Shown: positions 39,783 to 53,407 of the stretch, in pieces
How the letters are laid out: each line of letters begins with the position of its first letter
Numbering within the stretch: the first letter of the stretch is position 1
From: Diprion similis
Taxonomy: Eukaryota > Arthropoda > Insecta > Hymenoptera > Diprionidae
Assembly (NCBI RefSeq): GCF_021155765.1
Contig: NC_060105.1
Coordinates: 930,001-994,000, forward strand
DNA length: 64,000 bases
Reading direction: 5' to 3'
Notes under the pieces: model-generated
Databases searched by the model: none
What the model was told of the DNA's origin: nothing
The model's input: only the letters and a program-made list of their open reading frames with translations
Position numbers and translations under genes: made by a program

Positions 39783-42377
39783 TTAGGAGGTGTATTTTGG
39801 TTGCTTGTTAAAGGTTAAAAACTGTATTTAAGTAGTCCTAACGTACTGAGCAACCTTACATACATATATGTATACGTAACTATTCAACGAGCATTGATTA
39901 CACCATGACGCGAAACTATATTTATACTAAACGTTATTGCCTAGCATTAAAGTTATACATTCCTGCGAGCGTCATGTGGTAATTTGATTTTTTATTCAAA
40001 TGCATCACAAAAATGCGTCAATGTTCCGTTACAATTTGGTATGCAAAAGACTTGTGCTCATTTTATTTCAATAGCTAAGGAACAACAACACAATAACAAA
40101 AGTCGTCGAGCACTTGTGACCTTTAAAACATTATCTACGTGCTTCCACTGTGATATATTATAATGTTCCAGTAGAATGTTGTCTTCCACCGTAAATGATA
40201 GCGAAGAATGAATTTTAGAAAATATTGTGCAATGCCGGTACCAGCATCACAATCAACTATTGAAAATCCCACGGTTCAAAATGAACAACCTGTAGTTAAT
40301 TTATTGAGGTCATCTTATTTGTGGGTCCACACTGCAGAACTAAAAATCTTATAGAGAAAAAACATCACGCTACAGGCATAAATAAAATGTATTTGTCATA
40401 CCTCACGGATTGAATTGTGTGTTACAAGTTTACCATTACAACACTGGAGCATTTAGACTAATGTAATCTAGTTTCGTCAACTGTCACTTGTCTATGTTAC
40501 GTCGAATTAGAATCCACTTCTACCAACTATGTATGGGTAAAACAACGATGATGTTCAACTTGAATGACCACGTAAAATCATTTTTTTCTTGCCTATTTTT
40601 CTTATCTAATTTATTTAATCGTTTTATCGATGTAAAAATGTATAGGACTGATGTCATACTTCATCGTTAAAACAGTATCGATCTCAAATGCTAAGGAAGA
40701 GTAAACTAAAAAAATAGTCTCTTGAAACGTACAATACGTTTTATTTTCGCCAAATAGCAAGTTGCATCACGTATGTATCGAGTATAACAGTATACGTATA
40801 TATGCGGTGTATTAGATTATTATTTTTCCTCAAAGCATGGAGTACGGTATACCTTATCTCAGGGCTTGATTCCCCATGCATTTACACGCTCTTTGGAATG
40901 GCCTAGATTACGGGTAGTTGAAGCGTTACGGGTGTATTTCCTTCCGTTCCTGTTTCGCGAGTAAATTTAAGGATGGAGAGAGATACGTAGACAATTAGAT
41001 ATGCATATGTTCTACTGTTTATTTTACATGTTAGAAAACAAAGGGTGATTCGTCTAAAATTATTGCTTTTCATCCTATTCACGTACATCAAGTGTGTAAT
41101 TTGTTGGCCGAAGAAAAAGTACCTGTTGCGAGTGTGCAGAAAATGTGAATTGTCACAGTTCGGTACCTGCTTATAGACAATATAGTGGTTTACCCTGGAG
41201 TGATATTTGCTATGCGCAGTCCGAAAAAACGGACGATTTTCTAATACCGTAAGCATGCCTTGTTAACCGGGTCAGAGAAATTGACGAATTTAATGTATCC
41301 TAGTATCTTGAGGATTATTTCCACTGGATGATGTAATATACATATGTAGTTACCGATCCAATATGTACATACGAAAACTTGTCGATTAACATAGATAGGT
41401 ACTAATTCGTGTGCAGCATTGGTAGCTGAAAGGGAGGTCCACACACCCAAAGAGTTATAAATATATTTTGTATGAAGTATTTGCCAGAGTAATTTAGAGT
41501 GATAATATATCTGATACTTTAATATCACGAATTAATTATTAGCTACACTTAGATTCTAATGTTATACACATGCAAGTATTTTGAAAGCTGCCGAATAGTG
41601 ATTGAATGTTTAAATATTTTATAGAATGGCACATTGTCTTAATTTGAAACCTACACCCGCAATGGCTATGATTCCGGATGGTGATTCTAAGACTATCAGT
41701 AACATAGGCTCAGATTATAGTTGAATAATGACTTAAATTGAAAAATTAGGTTTAGACCGTATTACGTACGTGTTTGCAGATAGAGGTTTTTTAATAAATC
41801 AATGTCGAAAGTGCGGCTTACATTCAGGTATAAATCGTATCTAATCTTTTACAAGCATCATTGATGTAATAATAATACCAACAAGATGTTGCGATTCAAG
41901 AAACAAGAGTAAGAATTTTGCAGTGTAAGCGATTGAGTGTAATTTACAAATAAAATAATCAACTTTCGCGGAATATTTGCATGCGCACTGCATAAGTCGT
42001 AAGGCGGAATTGTAAGTGAATATATTTAAATAGTATTGAATGTACATGTTATTTCGATCTATGTAACTAGGATTGTGATGGTACTTATAATTATCATCTG
42101 TAAACTATTTATACAGTATTTTTTATAAAACTGTTCGTTCGTAACATTGAATAAAACGTGCGATAGATAGTTATTTTGGGATATGCTTACCACCAAAACC
42201 TACAAGGAAAACGATAGTCGAAATGAAGAAATTCCGAATTTGCATTTTAGAATAGACTCTTTTTTTCTACCTCGCAATCTTATAATTGAGTATAACATCA
42301 GATTAAGTAAACGAACCTTATACCTATATACATTATGGCTTTTCCAAGGTGCTGTGAATCTTGCTGGACTACATTGT
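39783..42377. other. Spacer between the ACE homologue and the satellite array
   Basis: AT-rich sequence that should include the ACE-homologue 3' UTR. No ORF is convincing. The ORF at 42183-42404 runs into the first satellite monomer and is not considered a gene. Confidence 0.4.
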
Positions 42378-45300
42378 CGTAATTTTGCGAGAAAAATCGA
42401 TTGAGCGCAGTCCCAATACGCTGCGAGCGATAGCTAAATAGTTACAGCCGAAAAACTCGTGATTTTCATCGTCATTTCTTTGCTGCTGGTCCTACGCTTA
42501 TTTTGATGTGTTTTCTGAGTTCCTGGGGGTCGATTTACTCTAGAGATGGTCATACAAATCGATTCCAAGACAACAAATTTTCGGCTCCGAAAATGAGCCA
42601 AAAAGTAAGGCTAACCCCTTTGGATTTTTGGCCGAAATTTCGATGACTTTGAAAAGTGCTGCAATAAAATCTTTCAGGCCCTATTCCGACGTAATTTTGC
42701 GAGAGGAATCGATTGAGCGCAGTCCCAATACGCTGCGAGCGATAGCTAAGAAGTTACAGCCGAAAAACTCGTGATTTTCATCGTCATTTCTTTGCTGCTG
42801 GTCCTACGCTTATTTTGATGTGTTTTCTGAGTTCCTGGGGGTCGATTTACTCTAGAGATGGTCATACAAATCAATTCCAAGACAACAAATTTTCGGCTCC
42901 GAAAATGAGCCAAAAAGTAAGGCTAACCCCTTTGGATTTTTGGCCGAAATTTCGACGACTTTGAAAAATGCTGCAATAAAATCTTTCAGGCCCTATTCCG
43001 ACGTAATTTTGCGAGAGGAATCGATAGAGCGCAGTCACAATACGCTGCGAGCGATAGCTAAAAAGTTACAGCCGAAAAACTCGTGATTTTCATCGTCATT
43101 TCTTTGCTGCTGGTCCTACACTTATTTTGATGTGTTTTCTGAGTTCCTGGGGGTCGATTTACTCTAGAGATGGTCATACAAATCGATTCCGGAACAACAA
43201 ATTTTCGGCTCCGAAAATGAGCCAAAAAGTAAGGCTAACCTCTTTGGATTTTTGGCCAAAATTTCGACGACTTTGAAAAGTGCTACAATAAAATCTTTTA
43301 GGCCCTATTCCGACGTAATTTTGCGAGAGGAATCGATTGAGCGCAGTCCCAATACGCTGCGAGCGATAGCTAAGAAGTTACAGCCAAAAAACTCGTGATT
43401 TTCATCGTCATTTCCTTGCTGCTGGTCCTACGCTTATTTTGATGTGTTTTCTGAGTTCCTGGGGGTCGATTTACTTTAGAGATGGTCATACAAATCGATT
43501 CCAAGACAGCAAATTTTCAGCTCCGAAAATGAGCCAAAAAGTAAGGCTAACCCCTTTGGATTTTTGGCCGAAATTTCGACGACTTTGAAAAATGCTGCAA
43601 TAAAATCTTTCAGGCCCTATTCCGACGTAATTTTGCGAGAGGAATCGATAGAGCGCAGTCACAATACGCTGCGAGCGATAGCTAAAAAGTTACAGCCGAA
43701 AAACTCGTGATTTTCACCGTCATTTCTTTGCTGCTGGTCCTACACTTATTTTGATGTGTTTTCTGAGTTCCTAAGGGTCGATTTACTCTAGAGATGGTCA
43801 TACAAATCGATTCCGAAACAACAAATTTTCGGCTCCGAAAATGAGCCAAAAAGTAAGGCTAACCCCTTTGGATTTTTGGCCGAAATTTCGACGACTTTGA
43901 AAAATGCTGCAATAAAATCTTTCAGGCCCTATTCCGACGTAATTTTGCGAGAGGAATCGATAGAGCGCAGTCACAATACGCTGCGAGCGATAGCTAAAAA
44001 GTTGCAGCCGAAAAACTCGTGATTTTCATCGTCATTTCTTTGCTGCTGGTCCTACACTTATTTTGATGTGTTTTCTGAGTTCCTGGGGGTCGATTTACTC
44101 TAGAGATGGTCATACAAATCGATTCCGGAACAACAAATTTTCGGCTCCGAAAATGAGCCAAAAAGTAAGGCTAACCTCTTTGGATTTTTGGCCAAAATTT
44201 CGACGACTTTGAAAAGTGCTTCAATAAAATCTTTTAGGCCCTATTCCGACGTAATTTTGCGAGAGGAATCGATTGAGCGCAGTCCCAATACGCTGCGAGC
44301 GATAGCTAAGAAGTTACAGCCAAAAAACTCGTGATTTTCATCGTCATTTCCTTGCTGCTGGTCCTACGCTTATTTTGATGTGTTTTCTGAGTTCCTGGGG
44401 GTCGATTTACTCTAGAGATGGTCATACAAATCGATTCCGGAACAACAAATTTTCGGCTCCGAAAATGAGCCAAAAAGTAAGGCTAACCTCTTTGGATTTT
44501 TGGCCAAAATTTCGACGACTTTGAAAAGTGCTACAATAAAATCTTTTAGGCCCTATTCCGACGTAATTTTGCGAGAGGAATCGATTGAGCGCAGTCCCAA
44601 TACGCTGCGAGCGATAGCTAAGAAGTTACAGCCAAAAAACTCGTGATTTTCATCGTCATTTCCTTGCTGCTGGTCCTACGCTTATTTTGATGTGTTTTCT
44701 GAGTTCCTGGGGGTCGATTTACTTTAGAGATGGTCATACAAATCGATTCCAAGACAGCAAATTTTCAGCTCCGAAAATGAGCCAAAAAGTAAGGCTAACC
44801 CCTTTGGATTTTTGGCCGAAATTTCGACGACTTTGAAAAATGCTGCAATAAAATCTTTCAGGCCCTATTCCGACGTAATTTTGCGAGAGGAATCGATAGA
44901 GCGCAGTCACAATACGCTGCGAGCGATAGCTAAAAAGTTACAGCCGAAAAACTCGTGATTTTCACCGTCATTTCTTTGCTGCTGGTCCTACACTTATTTT
45001 GATGTGTTTTCTGAGTTCCTAAGGGTCGATTTACTCTAGAGATGGTCATACAAATCGATTCCGAAACAACAAATTTTCGGCTCCGAAAATGAGCCAAAAA
45101 GTAAGGCTAACCCCTTTGGATTTTTGACCAAAATTTCGACGACTTTGAAAAGTGCTGCAATAAAATCTTTGCGGCCCTATTCCGACGTAATTTTGCGAGA
45201 GGAATCGATTGAGCGCAGTCCCAATACGCTGCGAGCGATAGCTAAGAAGTTACAGCCGAAAAACTCGTGATTTTCATCGTCATTTCTTTGCTGCTGGTCC

Positions 45301-48300
45301 TACGCTTATTTTGATGTGTTTTCTAAGTTCCTGGGGGTCGATTTACTCTAGAGATGGTCATACAAATCGATTCCGAAACAACAAATTTTCGGCTCCGAAA
45401 ATGAGCAAAAAAGTAAGGCTAACCCCTTTGGATTTTTGGCCAAAATTTCGACGACTTTGAAAAGTGCTGCAATAAAATCTTTTAGGCCCTATTCCGACGT
45501 AATTTTGCGAGAGGAATCGATTGAGCGCAGTCCCAATACGCTGCGAGCGATAGCTAAGAAGTTACAGCCAAAAAACTCGTGATTTTCATCGTCATTTCCT
45601 TGCTGCTGGTCCTACGCTTATTTTGATGTGTTTTCTGAGTTCCTGGGGGTCGATTTACTTTAGAGATGGTCATACAAATCGATTCCAAGACAGCAAATTT
45701 TCGGCTCCGAAAATGAGCCAAAAAGTAAGGCTAACCCCTTTGGATTTTTGGCCGAAATTTCGACGACTTTGAAAAATGCTGCAATAAAATCTTTCAGGCC
45801 CTATTCCGACGTAATTTTGCGAGAGGAATCGATTGAGCGCAGTCACAATACGCTGCGAGCGATAGCTAAAAAGTTACAGCCGAAAAACTCGTGATTTTCA
45901 TCGTCATTTCTTTGCTGCTGGTCCTACACTTATTTTGATGTGTTTTCTGAGTTCCTGGGGGTCGATTTACTCTGGAGATGGTCATACAAATCGATTCCGA
46001 AACAACAAATTTTCAGCTCCGAAAATGAGCCAAAAAGTAAGGCTAACCCCTTTGGATTTTTGGCCAAAATTTCGACGACTTTGAAAAGTGCTGCAATAAA
46101 ATCTTTTACGCCCTATTCCGACGTAATTTTGCGAGAGGAATCGATTGAGCGCAGTCCCAATACGCTGCGAGCGATAGCTAAGAAGTTACAGCCAAAAAAC
46201 TCGTGATTTTCTTCGTCATTTCCTTGCTGCTGGTCCTACGCTTATTTTGATGTGTTTTCTGAGTTCCTGGGGGTCGATTTACTTTAGAGATGGTCATACA
46301 AATCGATTCCAAGACAGCAAATTTTCGGCTCCGAAAATGAGCCAAAAAGTAAGGCTAACCCCTTTGGATTTTTGGCCGAAATTTCGACGACTTTGAAAAA
46401 TGCTGCAATAAAATCTTTCAGGCCCTATTCCGACGTAATTTTGCGAGAGGAATCGATTGAGCGCAGTCCCAATACGCTGCGAGCGATAGCTAAGAAGTTA
46501 CAGCCAAAAAACTCGTGATTTTCATCGTCATTTCCTTGCTGCTGGTCCTACGCTTATTTTGATGTGTTTTCTGAGTTCCTGGGGGTCGATTTACTTTAGA
46601 GATGGTCATACAAATCGATTCCAAGACAGCAAATTTTCGGCTCCGAAAATGAGCCAAAAAGTAAGGCTAACCCCTTTGGATTTTTGGCCGAAATTTCGAC
46701 GACTTTGAAAAATGCTGCAATAAAATCTTTCAGGCCCTATTCCGACGTAATTTTGCGAGAGGAATCGATTGAGCGCAGTCCCAATACGCTGCGAGCGATA
46801 GCTAAAAAGTTACAGCCGAAAAACTCGTGATTTTCATCGTCATTTCTTTGCTGCTGGTCCTACACTTATTTTGATGTGTTTTCTGAGTTCCTGGGGGTCG
46901 ATTTACTCTGGAGATGGTCATACAAATCGATTCCGAAACAACAAATTTTCGGCTCCGAAAATGAGCCAAAAAGTAAGGCTAACCCCTTTGGATTTTTGGC
47001 CAAAATTTCGACGACTTTGAAAAGTGCTGCAATAAAATCTTTTAGGCCCTATTCCGACGTAATTTTGCGAGAGGAATTGATTGAGCGCAGTCCCAATACG
47101 CTGCGAGCGATAGCTAAATAGTTACAGCCAAAAAACTCGTGATTTTCATCGTCATTTCTTTGCTGCTGGTCCTACGCTTATTTTGATGTGTTTTCTGAGT
47201 TCCTGGGGGTCGATTTACTTTGGAGATGGTCATACAAATCGATTCCAGGACAACAAATTTTCGGCTCCGAAAATGAGCCAAAAAGTAAGGCTAACCCCTT
47301 TGGATTTTTGGCCGAAATTTCGACGACTTTGAAAAGTGCTGCAATAAAATCTTTCAGGCCCTATTCCGACGTAATTTTGCGAGAGGAATCGATTGAGCGC
47401 AGTCCCAATACGCTGCGAGCGATAGCTAAGAAGTTACAGCCGAAAAACTCGTGATTTTCATCGTCATTTCTTTGCTGCTGGTCCTACGCTTATTTTGATG
47501 TGTTTTCTGAGTTCCTGGGGGGCGATTTACTCTAGAGATGGTCAAACAAATCGATTCCAAGACAACAAATTTTCGGCTCCGAAAATGAGCCAAAAAGTAA
47601 GGCTAACCCCTTTGGATTTTTGGCCGAAATTTCGATGACTTTGAAAAGTGCTGCAATAAAATCTTTCAGGCCCTATTCCGACGTAATTTTGCGAGAGGAA
47701 TCGATTGAGCGCAGTCCCAATACGCTGCGAGCGATAGCTAAGAAGTTACAGCCGAAAAACTCGTGATTTTCATCGTCATTTCTTTGCTGCTGGTCCTACG
47801 CTTATTTTGATGTGTTTTCTGAGTTCCTGGGGGTCGATTTACTCTAGAGATGGTCATACAAATCGATTCCAAGACAACAAATTTTCGGCTCCGAAAATGA
47901 GCCAAAAAGTAAGGCTAACCCCTTTGGATTTTTGGCCGAAATTTCGACGACTTTGAAAAATGCTGCAATAAAATCTTTCAGGCCCTATTCCGACGTAATT
48001 TTGCGAGAGGAATCGATTGAGCGCAGTCCCAATACGCTGCGAGCGATAGCTAAGAAGTTACAGCCAAAAAACTCGTGATTTTCATCGTCATTTCCTTGCT
48101 GCTGGTCCTACGCTTATTTTGATGTGTTTTCTGAGTTCCTGGGGGTCGATTTACTTTGGAAATGGTCATACAAATCGATTCCAAGACAGCAAATTTTTGG
48201 CTCCGAAAATGAGCCAAAAAGTAAGGCTAACCCCTTTGGATTTTCGGCCGAAATTTCGACGACTTTGAAAAATGCTGCAATAAAATCTTTCAGGCCCTAT

Positions 48301-51300
48301 TCCGACGTAATTTTGCGAGAGGAATCATTTGAGCGCAGTCCCAATACGCTGCGAGCGATAGCTAAGAAGTTACAGCCGGAAAACTCGTGATTTTCATCGT
48401 CATTTCCTTGCTGCTGGTCCTACGCTTATTTTGATGTGTTTTCTGAGTTCCTGGTGGTCGATTTACTTCAGAGATGGTCATACAAATCGATTCCAAGACA
48501 GCAAATTTTCGGCTCCGAAAATGAGCCAAAAAGTAAGGCTAACTCCTTTGGATTTTTGGCCGAAATTTCGACGACTTTGAAAAATGCTCCAATAAAATCT
48601 TTCAGGCCCTATTCCGACGTAATTTTGCGAGAGGAATCGATTGAGCGCAGTCACAATACGCTGCGAGCGATAGCTAAAAAGTTACAGCCGAAAAACTCGT
48701 GATTTTCATCGTCATTTCTTTGCTGCTGGTCCTACACTTATTTTGATGTGTTTTCTGAGTTCCTGGGGGTCGATTTACTCTGGAGATGGTCATACAAATC
48801 GATTCCGAAACAACAAATTTTCGGCTCCGAAAATGAGCCAAAAAGTAAGGCTAACCCCTTTGGATTTTTGGCCAAAATTTCGACGACTTTGAAAAGTGCT
48901 GAATAAAATCTTTTAGGCCCTATTCCGACGTAATTTTGCGAGAGAAATCGATTGAGCGCAGTCCCAATACGCTGCGAGCGATAGCTAAATAGTTACAGCC
49001 AAAAAACTCGTGATTTTCATCGTCATTTCTTTGCTGCTGGTCCTACGCTTATTTTGATGTGTTTTCTGAGTTCCTGGGGGTCGATTTACTTTGGAGATGG
49101 TCATACAAATCGATTCCAGGACAACAAATTTTCGGCTCCGAAAATGAGCCAAAAAGTAAGGCTAACCCCTTTGGATTTTTGGCCGAAATTTCGATGACTC
49201 TGAAAAATGCTGCAATAAAATCTTTCAGGCCCTATTCCGACGTAATTTTGCGAGAGGAATCGATTGAGCGCAGTCCCAATACGCTGCGAGCGATAGCTAA
49301 GAAGTTACAGCCGAAAAACTCGTGATTTTCATCGTCATTTCTTTGCTGCTGGTCCTACGCTTATTTTGATGTGTTTTCTGAGTTCCTGGGGGTTCATTTA
49401 CTCTAGAGATGGTCATACAAATCGATTCCAAGACAACAAATTTTCGGCTCCGAAAATGAGCCAAAAAGTAAGGCTAACCCCTTTGGATTTTTTGCCAAAA
49501 TTTCGACGACTTTGAAAAGTGCTGCAATAAGATCTTTCAGGCCCTATTCCGACGTAATTTTGAGAGAGGAATCGATTGAGCGCAGTCCCAATACGCTGCG
49601 AGCGATAGCTAAATAGTTACAGCCAAAAAACTCGTGATTTTCATCGTCATTTCTTTGCTGCTGGTCCTACGCTTATTTTGATGTGTTTTCTGAGTTTCTG
49701 GGGGTCGATTTACTTTGGAGATGGTCATACAAATCGATTCCAGGACAACAAATTTTCGGCTCCGAAAATGAGCCAAAAAGTAAGGCTAACCCCTTTGGAT
49801 TTTTGGCCGAAATTTCGATGACTTTGAAAAATGCTGCAAAAAAATCTTTCAGGCCCTATTCCGACGTAATTTTGCGAGAGGAATCGATTGAGCGCAGTCC
49901 CAATACGCTGCGAGCGATAGCTAAGAAGTTACAGCCGAAAAACTCGTGATTTTCATCGTCATTTCTTTGCTGCTGGTCCTACGCTTAATTTGATGTGTTT
50001 TCTGAGTTCCTGGGGGTCGATTTACTCTAGAGATGGTCATACAAATCGATTCCAAGACAACAAATTTTCGGCTCCGAAAATGAGCCAAAAAGTAAGGCTA
50101 ACCCCTTTGGATTTTTGGCCGAAATTTCGACGACTTTGAAAAATGCTGCAATAAAATCTTTCAGGCCCTATTCCGACGTAATTTTGCGAGAGGAATCGAT
50201 AGAGCGCAGTCACAATACGCTGCGAGCGATAGCTAAAAAGTTACAGCCGAAAAACTCGTGATTTTCATCGTCATTTCTTTGCTGCTGGTCCTACACTTAT
50301 TTTGATGTGTTTTCTGAGTTCCTGGGGGTCGATTTACTCTAGAGATGGTCATACAAATCGATTCCGAAACAACAAATTTTCGGCTCCGAAAATGAGCCAA
50401 AAAGTAAGGCTAACCCCTTTGGATTTTTGACCAAAATTTCGACGACTTTGAAAAGTGCTGCAATAAAATCTTTGCGGCCCTATTCCGACGTAAATTTGCG
50501 AGAGGAATCGATTGAGCGCAGTCCCAATACGCTGCGAGCGATAGCTAAGAAGTTACAGCCGAAAAACTCGTGATTTTCATCGTCATTTCTTTGCTGCTGG
50601 TCCTACGCTTATTTTGATGTGTTTTCTGAGTTCCTGGGGGTCGATTTACTCTAGAGATGGTCATACAAATCGATTCCAAGACAGCAAATTTTCGGCTCCG
50701 AAAATGAGCCAAAAAGTAAGGCTAACCCCTTTGGATTTTTGGCCGAAATTTCGATGACTTTGAAAAATGCTGCAATAAAATCTTTCAGGCCCCATTCCGA
50801 CGTAATTTTGCGAGAGGAATCGATTGAGCGCAGTCCCAATACGCTGCGAGCGATAGCTAAGAAGTTACAGCCGAAAAACTCGTGATTTTCATCGTCATTT
50901 CTTTGCTGCTGGTCCTACGCTCATTTTGATGTGTTTTCTGAGTTCCTGGGGGTCGATTTACTCTAGAGATGGTCATACAAATCGATTCCAACACAACAAA
51001 TTTTCGGCTCCGAAAATGAGCCAAAAAGTAAGGCTAACCCCTTTGGATTTTTGGCCGAAATTTCGACGACTTTGAAAAATGCTGCAATAAAATCTTTCAG
51101 GCCCTATTCCGACGTAATTTTGCGAGAGGAATCGATTGAGCGCAGTCACAATACGCTGCGAGCGATAGCTAAAAAGTTACAGCCGAAAAACTCGTGATTT
51201 TCATCGTCATTTCTTTGCTGCTGGTCCTACACTTATTTTGATGTGTTTTCTGAGTTCCTGGGGGTCGATTTACTCTAGAGATGGTCATACAAATCGATTC

Positions 51301-53407
51301 CGAAACAACAAATTTTCGGCTCCGAAAATGAGCCAAAAAGTAAGGCTAACCCCTTTGGATTTTTGACCAAAATTTCGACGACTTTGAAAAGTGCTGCAAT
51401 AAAATCTTTGCGGCCCTATTCCGACGTAATTTTGCGAGAGGAATCGATTGAGCGCAGTCCCAATACGCTGCCAGCGATAGCTAAGAAGTTACAGCCGAAA
51501 AACTCGTGATTTTCATCGTCATTTCTTTGCTGCTGGTCCTACGCTTATTTTGATGTGTTTTCTGAGTTCCTGGGGGTCGATTTACTCTAGAGATGGTCAT
51601 ACAAATCGATTCCGAAACAACAAATTTTCGGCTCCGAAAATGAGCCAAAAAGTAAGGCTAACCCCTTTGGATTTTTGGCCAAAATTTCGACGACTTTGAA
51701 AAGTGCTGCAATAAAATCTTTTAGGCCCTATTCCGACGTAATTTTGCGGGAGGAATCGATTGAGCGCAGTCCCAATACGCTGCGAGCGATAGCTAAGAAG
51801 TTACAGCCAAAAAACTCGTGATTTTCATCGTCATTTCCTTGCTGCTGGTCCTACGCTTATTTTGATGTGTTTTCTGAGTTCCTGGGGGTCGATTTACCTC
51901 AGAGATGGTCATACAAATCGATTCCAAGACAGCAAATTTTCGGCTCCGAAAATGAGCCAAAAAGTAAGGCTAACCCCCTTGGATTTTTGGCCAAAATTTC
52001 GACGACTTTGAAAAGTGCTGCAATAAAATCTTTGCGGCCCTATTCCGACGTAATTTTGCGAGAGGAATCGATTGAGCGCAGTCACAATACGCTGCGAGCG
52101 ATAGCTAAAAAGTTACAGCCGAAAAACTCGTGATTTTCATCGTCATTTCTTTGCTGCTGTTCCTACGCTTATTTTGATGTGTTTTCTGAGTTCCTGGGGG
52201 TCGATTTACCCTAGAGATGGTCATACAAATCGATTCCAAGACAACAAATTTTCGGCTCCGAAAATGAGCCAAAAAGTAAGGCTAACCCCTTTGGATTTTT
52301 GGCCGAAATTTCGATGACTTTGAAAAATGCTGCAATAAAATCTTTCAGGCCCTATTCCGACGTAATTTTGCGAGAGGAATCGATTGAGCGCAGTCCCAAT
52401 ACGCTGCGAGCGATAGCTAAGAAGTTACAGCCGAAAAACTCGTGATTTTCATTGTCATTTCTTTGCTGCTGGTCCTACACTTATTTTGATGTGTTCTCTG
52501 AGTTCCTGGGGGTCGATTTACTCTAGAGATGGTCATACAAATCGATTCCGAAACAACAATTTTTCGGCTCCGAAAATGAGCCAAAAAGTAAGGCTAACCC
52601 CTTTGGATTTTTGGCCAAAATTTCGACGACTTTGAAAAATGCTGCAATAAAATCTTTTAGGCCCTATTCCGACGTAATTTTGCGAGAGGAATCGATTGAG
52701 CGCAGTCCCAATACGCTGCGAGCGATAGCTAAGAAGTTACAGCCGAAAAACTCGTGATTTTCATCGTCATTTCTTTGCTGCTGGTTCTACGTCTATTTTG
52801 ATGTGTTTTCTGAGTTCCTGGGGGTCGAATTACTCTAGAGATGGTCATACAAATCGATTTCAAGACAACAAATTTTCGGCTCCGAAAATGAGCAAAAAAG
52901 TAAATCTAACCCCTTCGGATTTTTGGCCAAAATTTTGACGACATTGAAAAGTGCTGCAATAAATTCTCCGAGGCACTATTCCGACGTGATTTCCTGAGAG
53001 AAATCGATCAAGCGCAGTCCCACTATGCTTCGAGCAACGGATCAAAAGTTACAGCCAAAAAACGAAAGACGTATTTCCTGCAGTTTCATGCTGCTGTCCT
53101 CGGTGTGGTCATTACTCTACTGTTGGTCTTACGCTCTTTCTTCTGTGTTTTCTGAGTTCCTGGGCGTTTAATGAATCTAGAGAGGGTCATACAAATAGAT
53201 TCTGAGACGAAAAATCCTTGGCTCAAAAAATGACCAAAAAAGTAGCGCTAACCCCTTTAGATTTCTGGCGAAAGTTCTTACGATTTTGCAAAGAGCTGCA
53301 ATAAAGTCAAAGAGGCACTGACGTGATTCTGCGAGAGAAATTGATTGCGCGCAGTCAGAATACGCTGCGAGTAACGTATCAAAAGTTACAGCCGAAAGAC
53401 GAAAGTC
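42378..53407. repeat. Satellite array, 312-bp monomer, about 35 copies
   Basis: Head-to-tail copies recur at exactly 312 bp: GATTTTCATCGTCATTTC starts at 42461, 42773, 43085 and so on to about 52760, with one single-base deletion near 48901. Most copies differ by a few per cent. The array begins mid-monomer at CGTAATTTTGCGAG (42378). The last two copies (about 52780-53407) are far more diverged, as expected at an array edge. A monomer can encode an 88-residue ORF (MFSEFLGVDLL...), intact at 45940, 46876, 47188, 48124, 48436, 49059, 49683 and 51867. Most copies have TAG at codon 12 (CTC TAG AG), so coding is unlikely. Variant combinations repeat at 1,248 bp (four monomers) between about 43081 and 45264, a local higher-order repeat. 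Confidence 0.97.

Noticed and set aside
42378-53407. CRISPR-like interpretation of the regular repeat array
   Set aside because: There are no unique spacers: the full 312-bp unit repeats head to tail in a eukaryotic genome.
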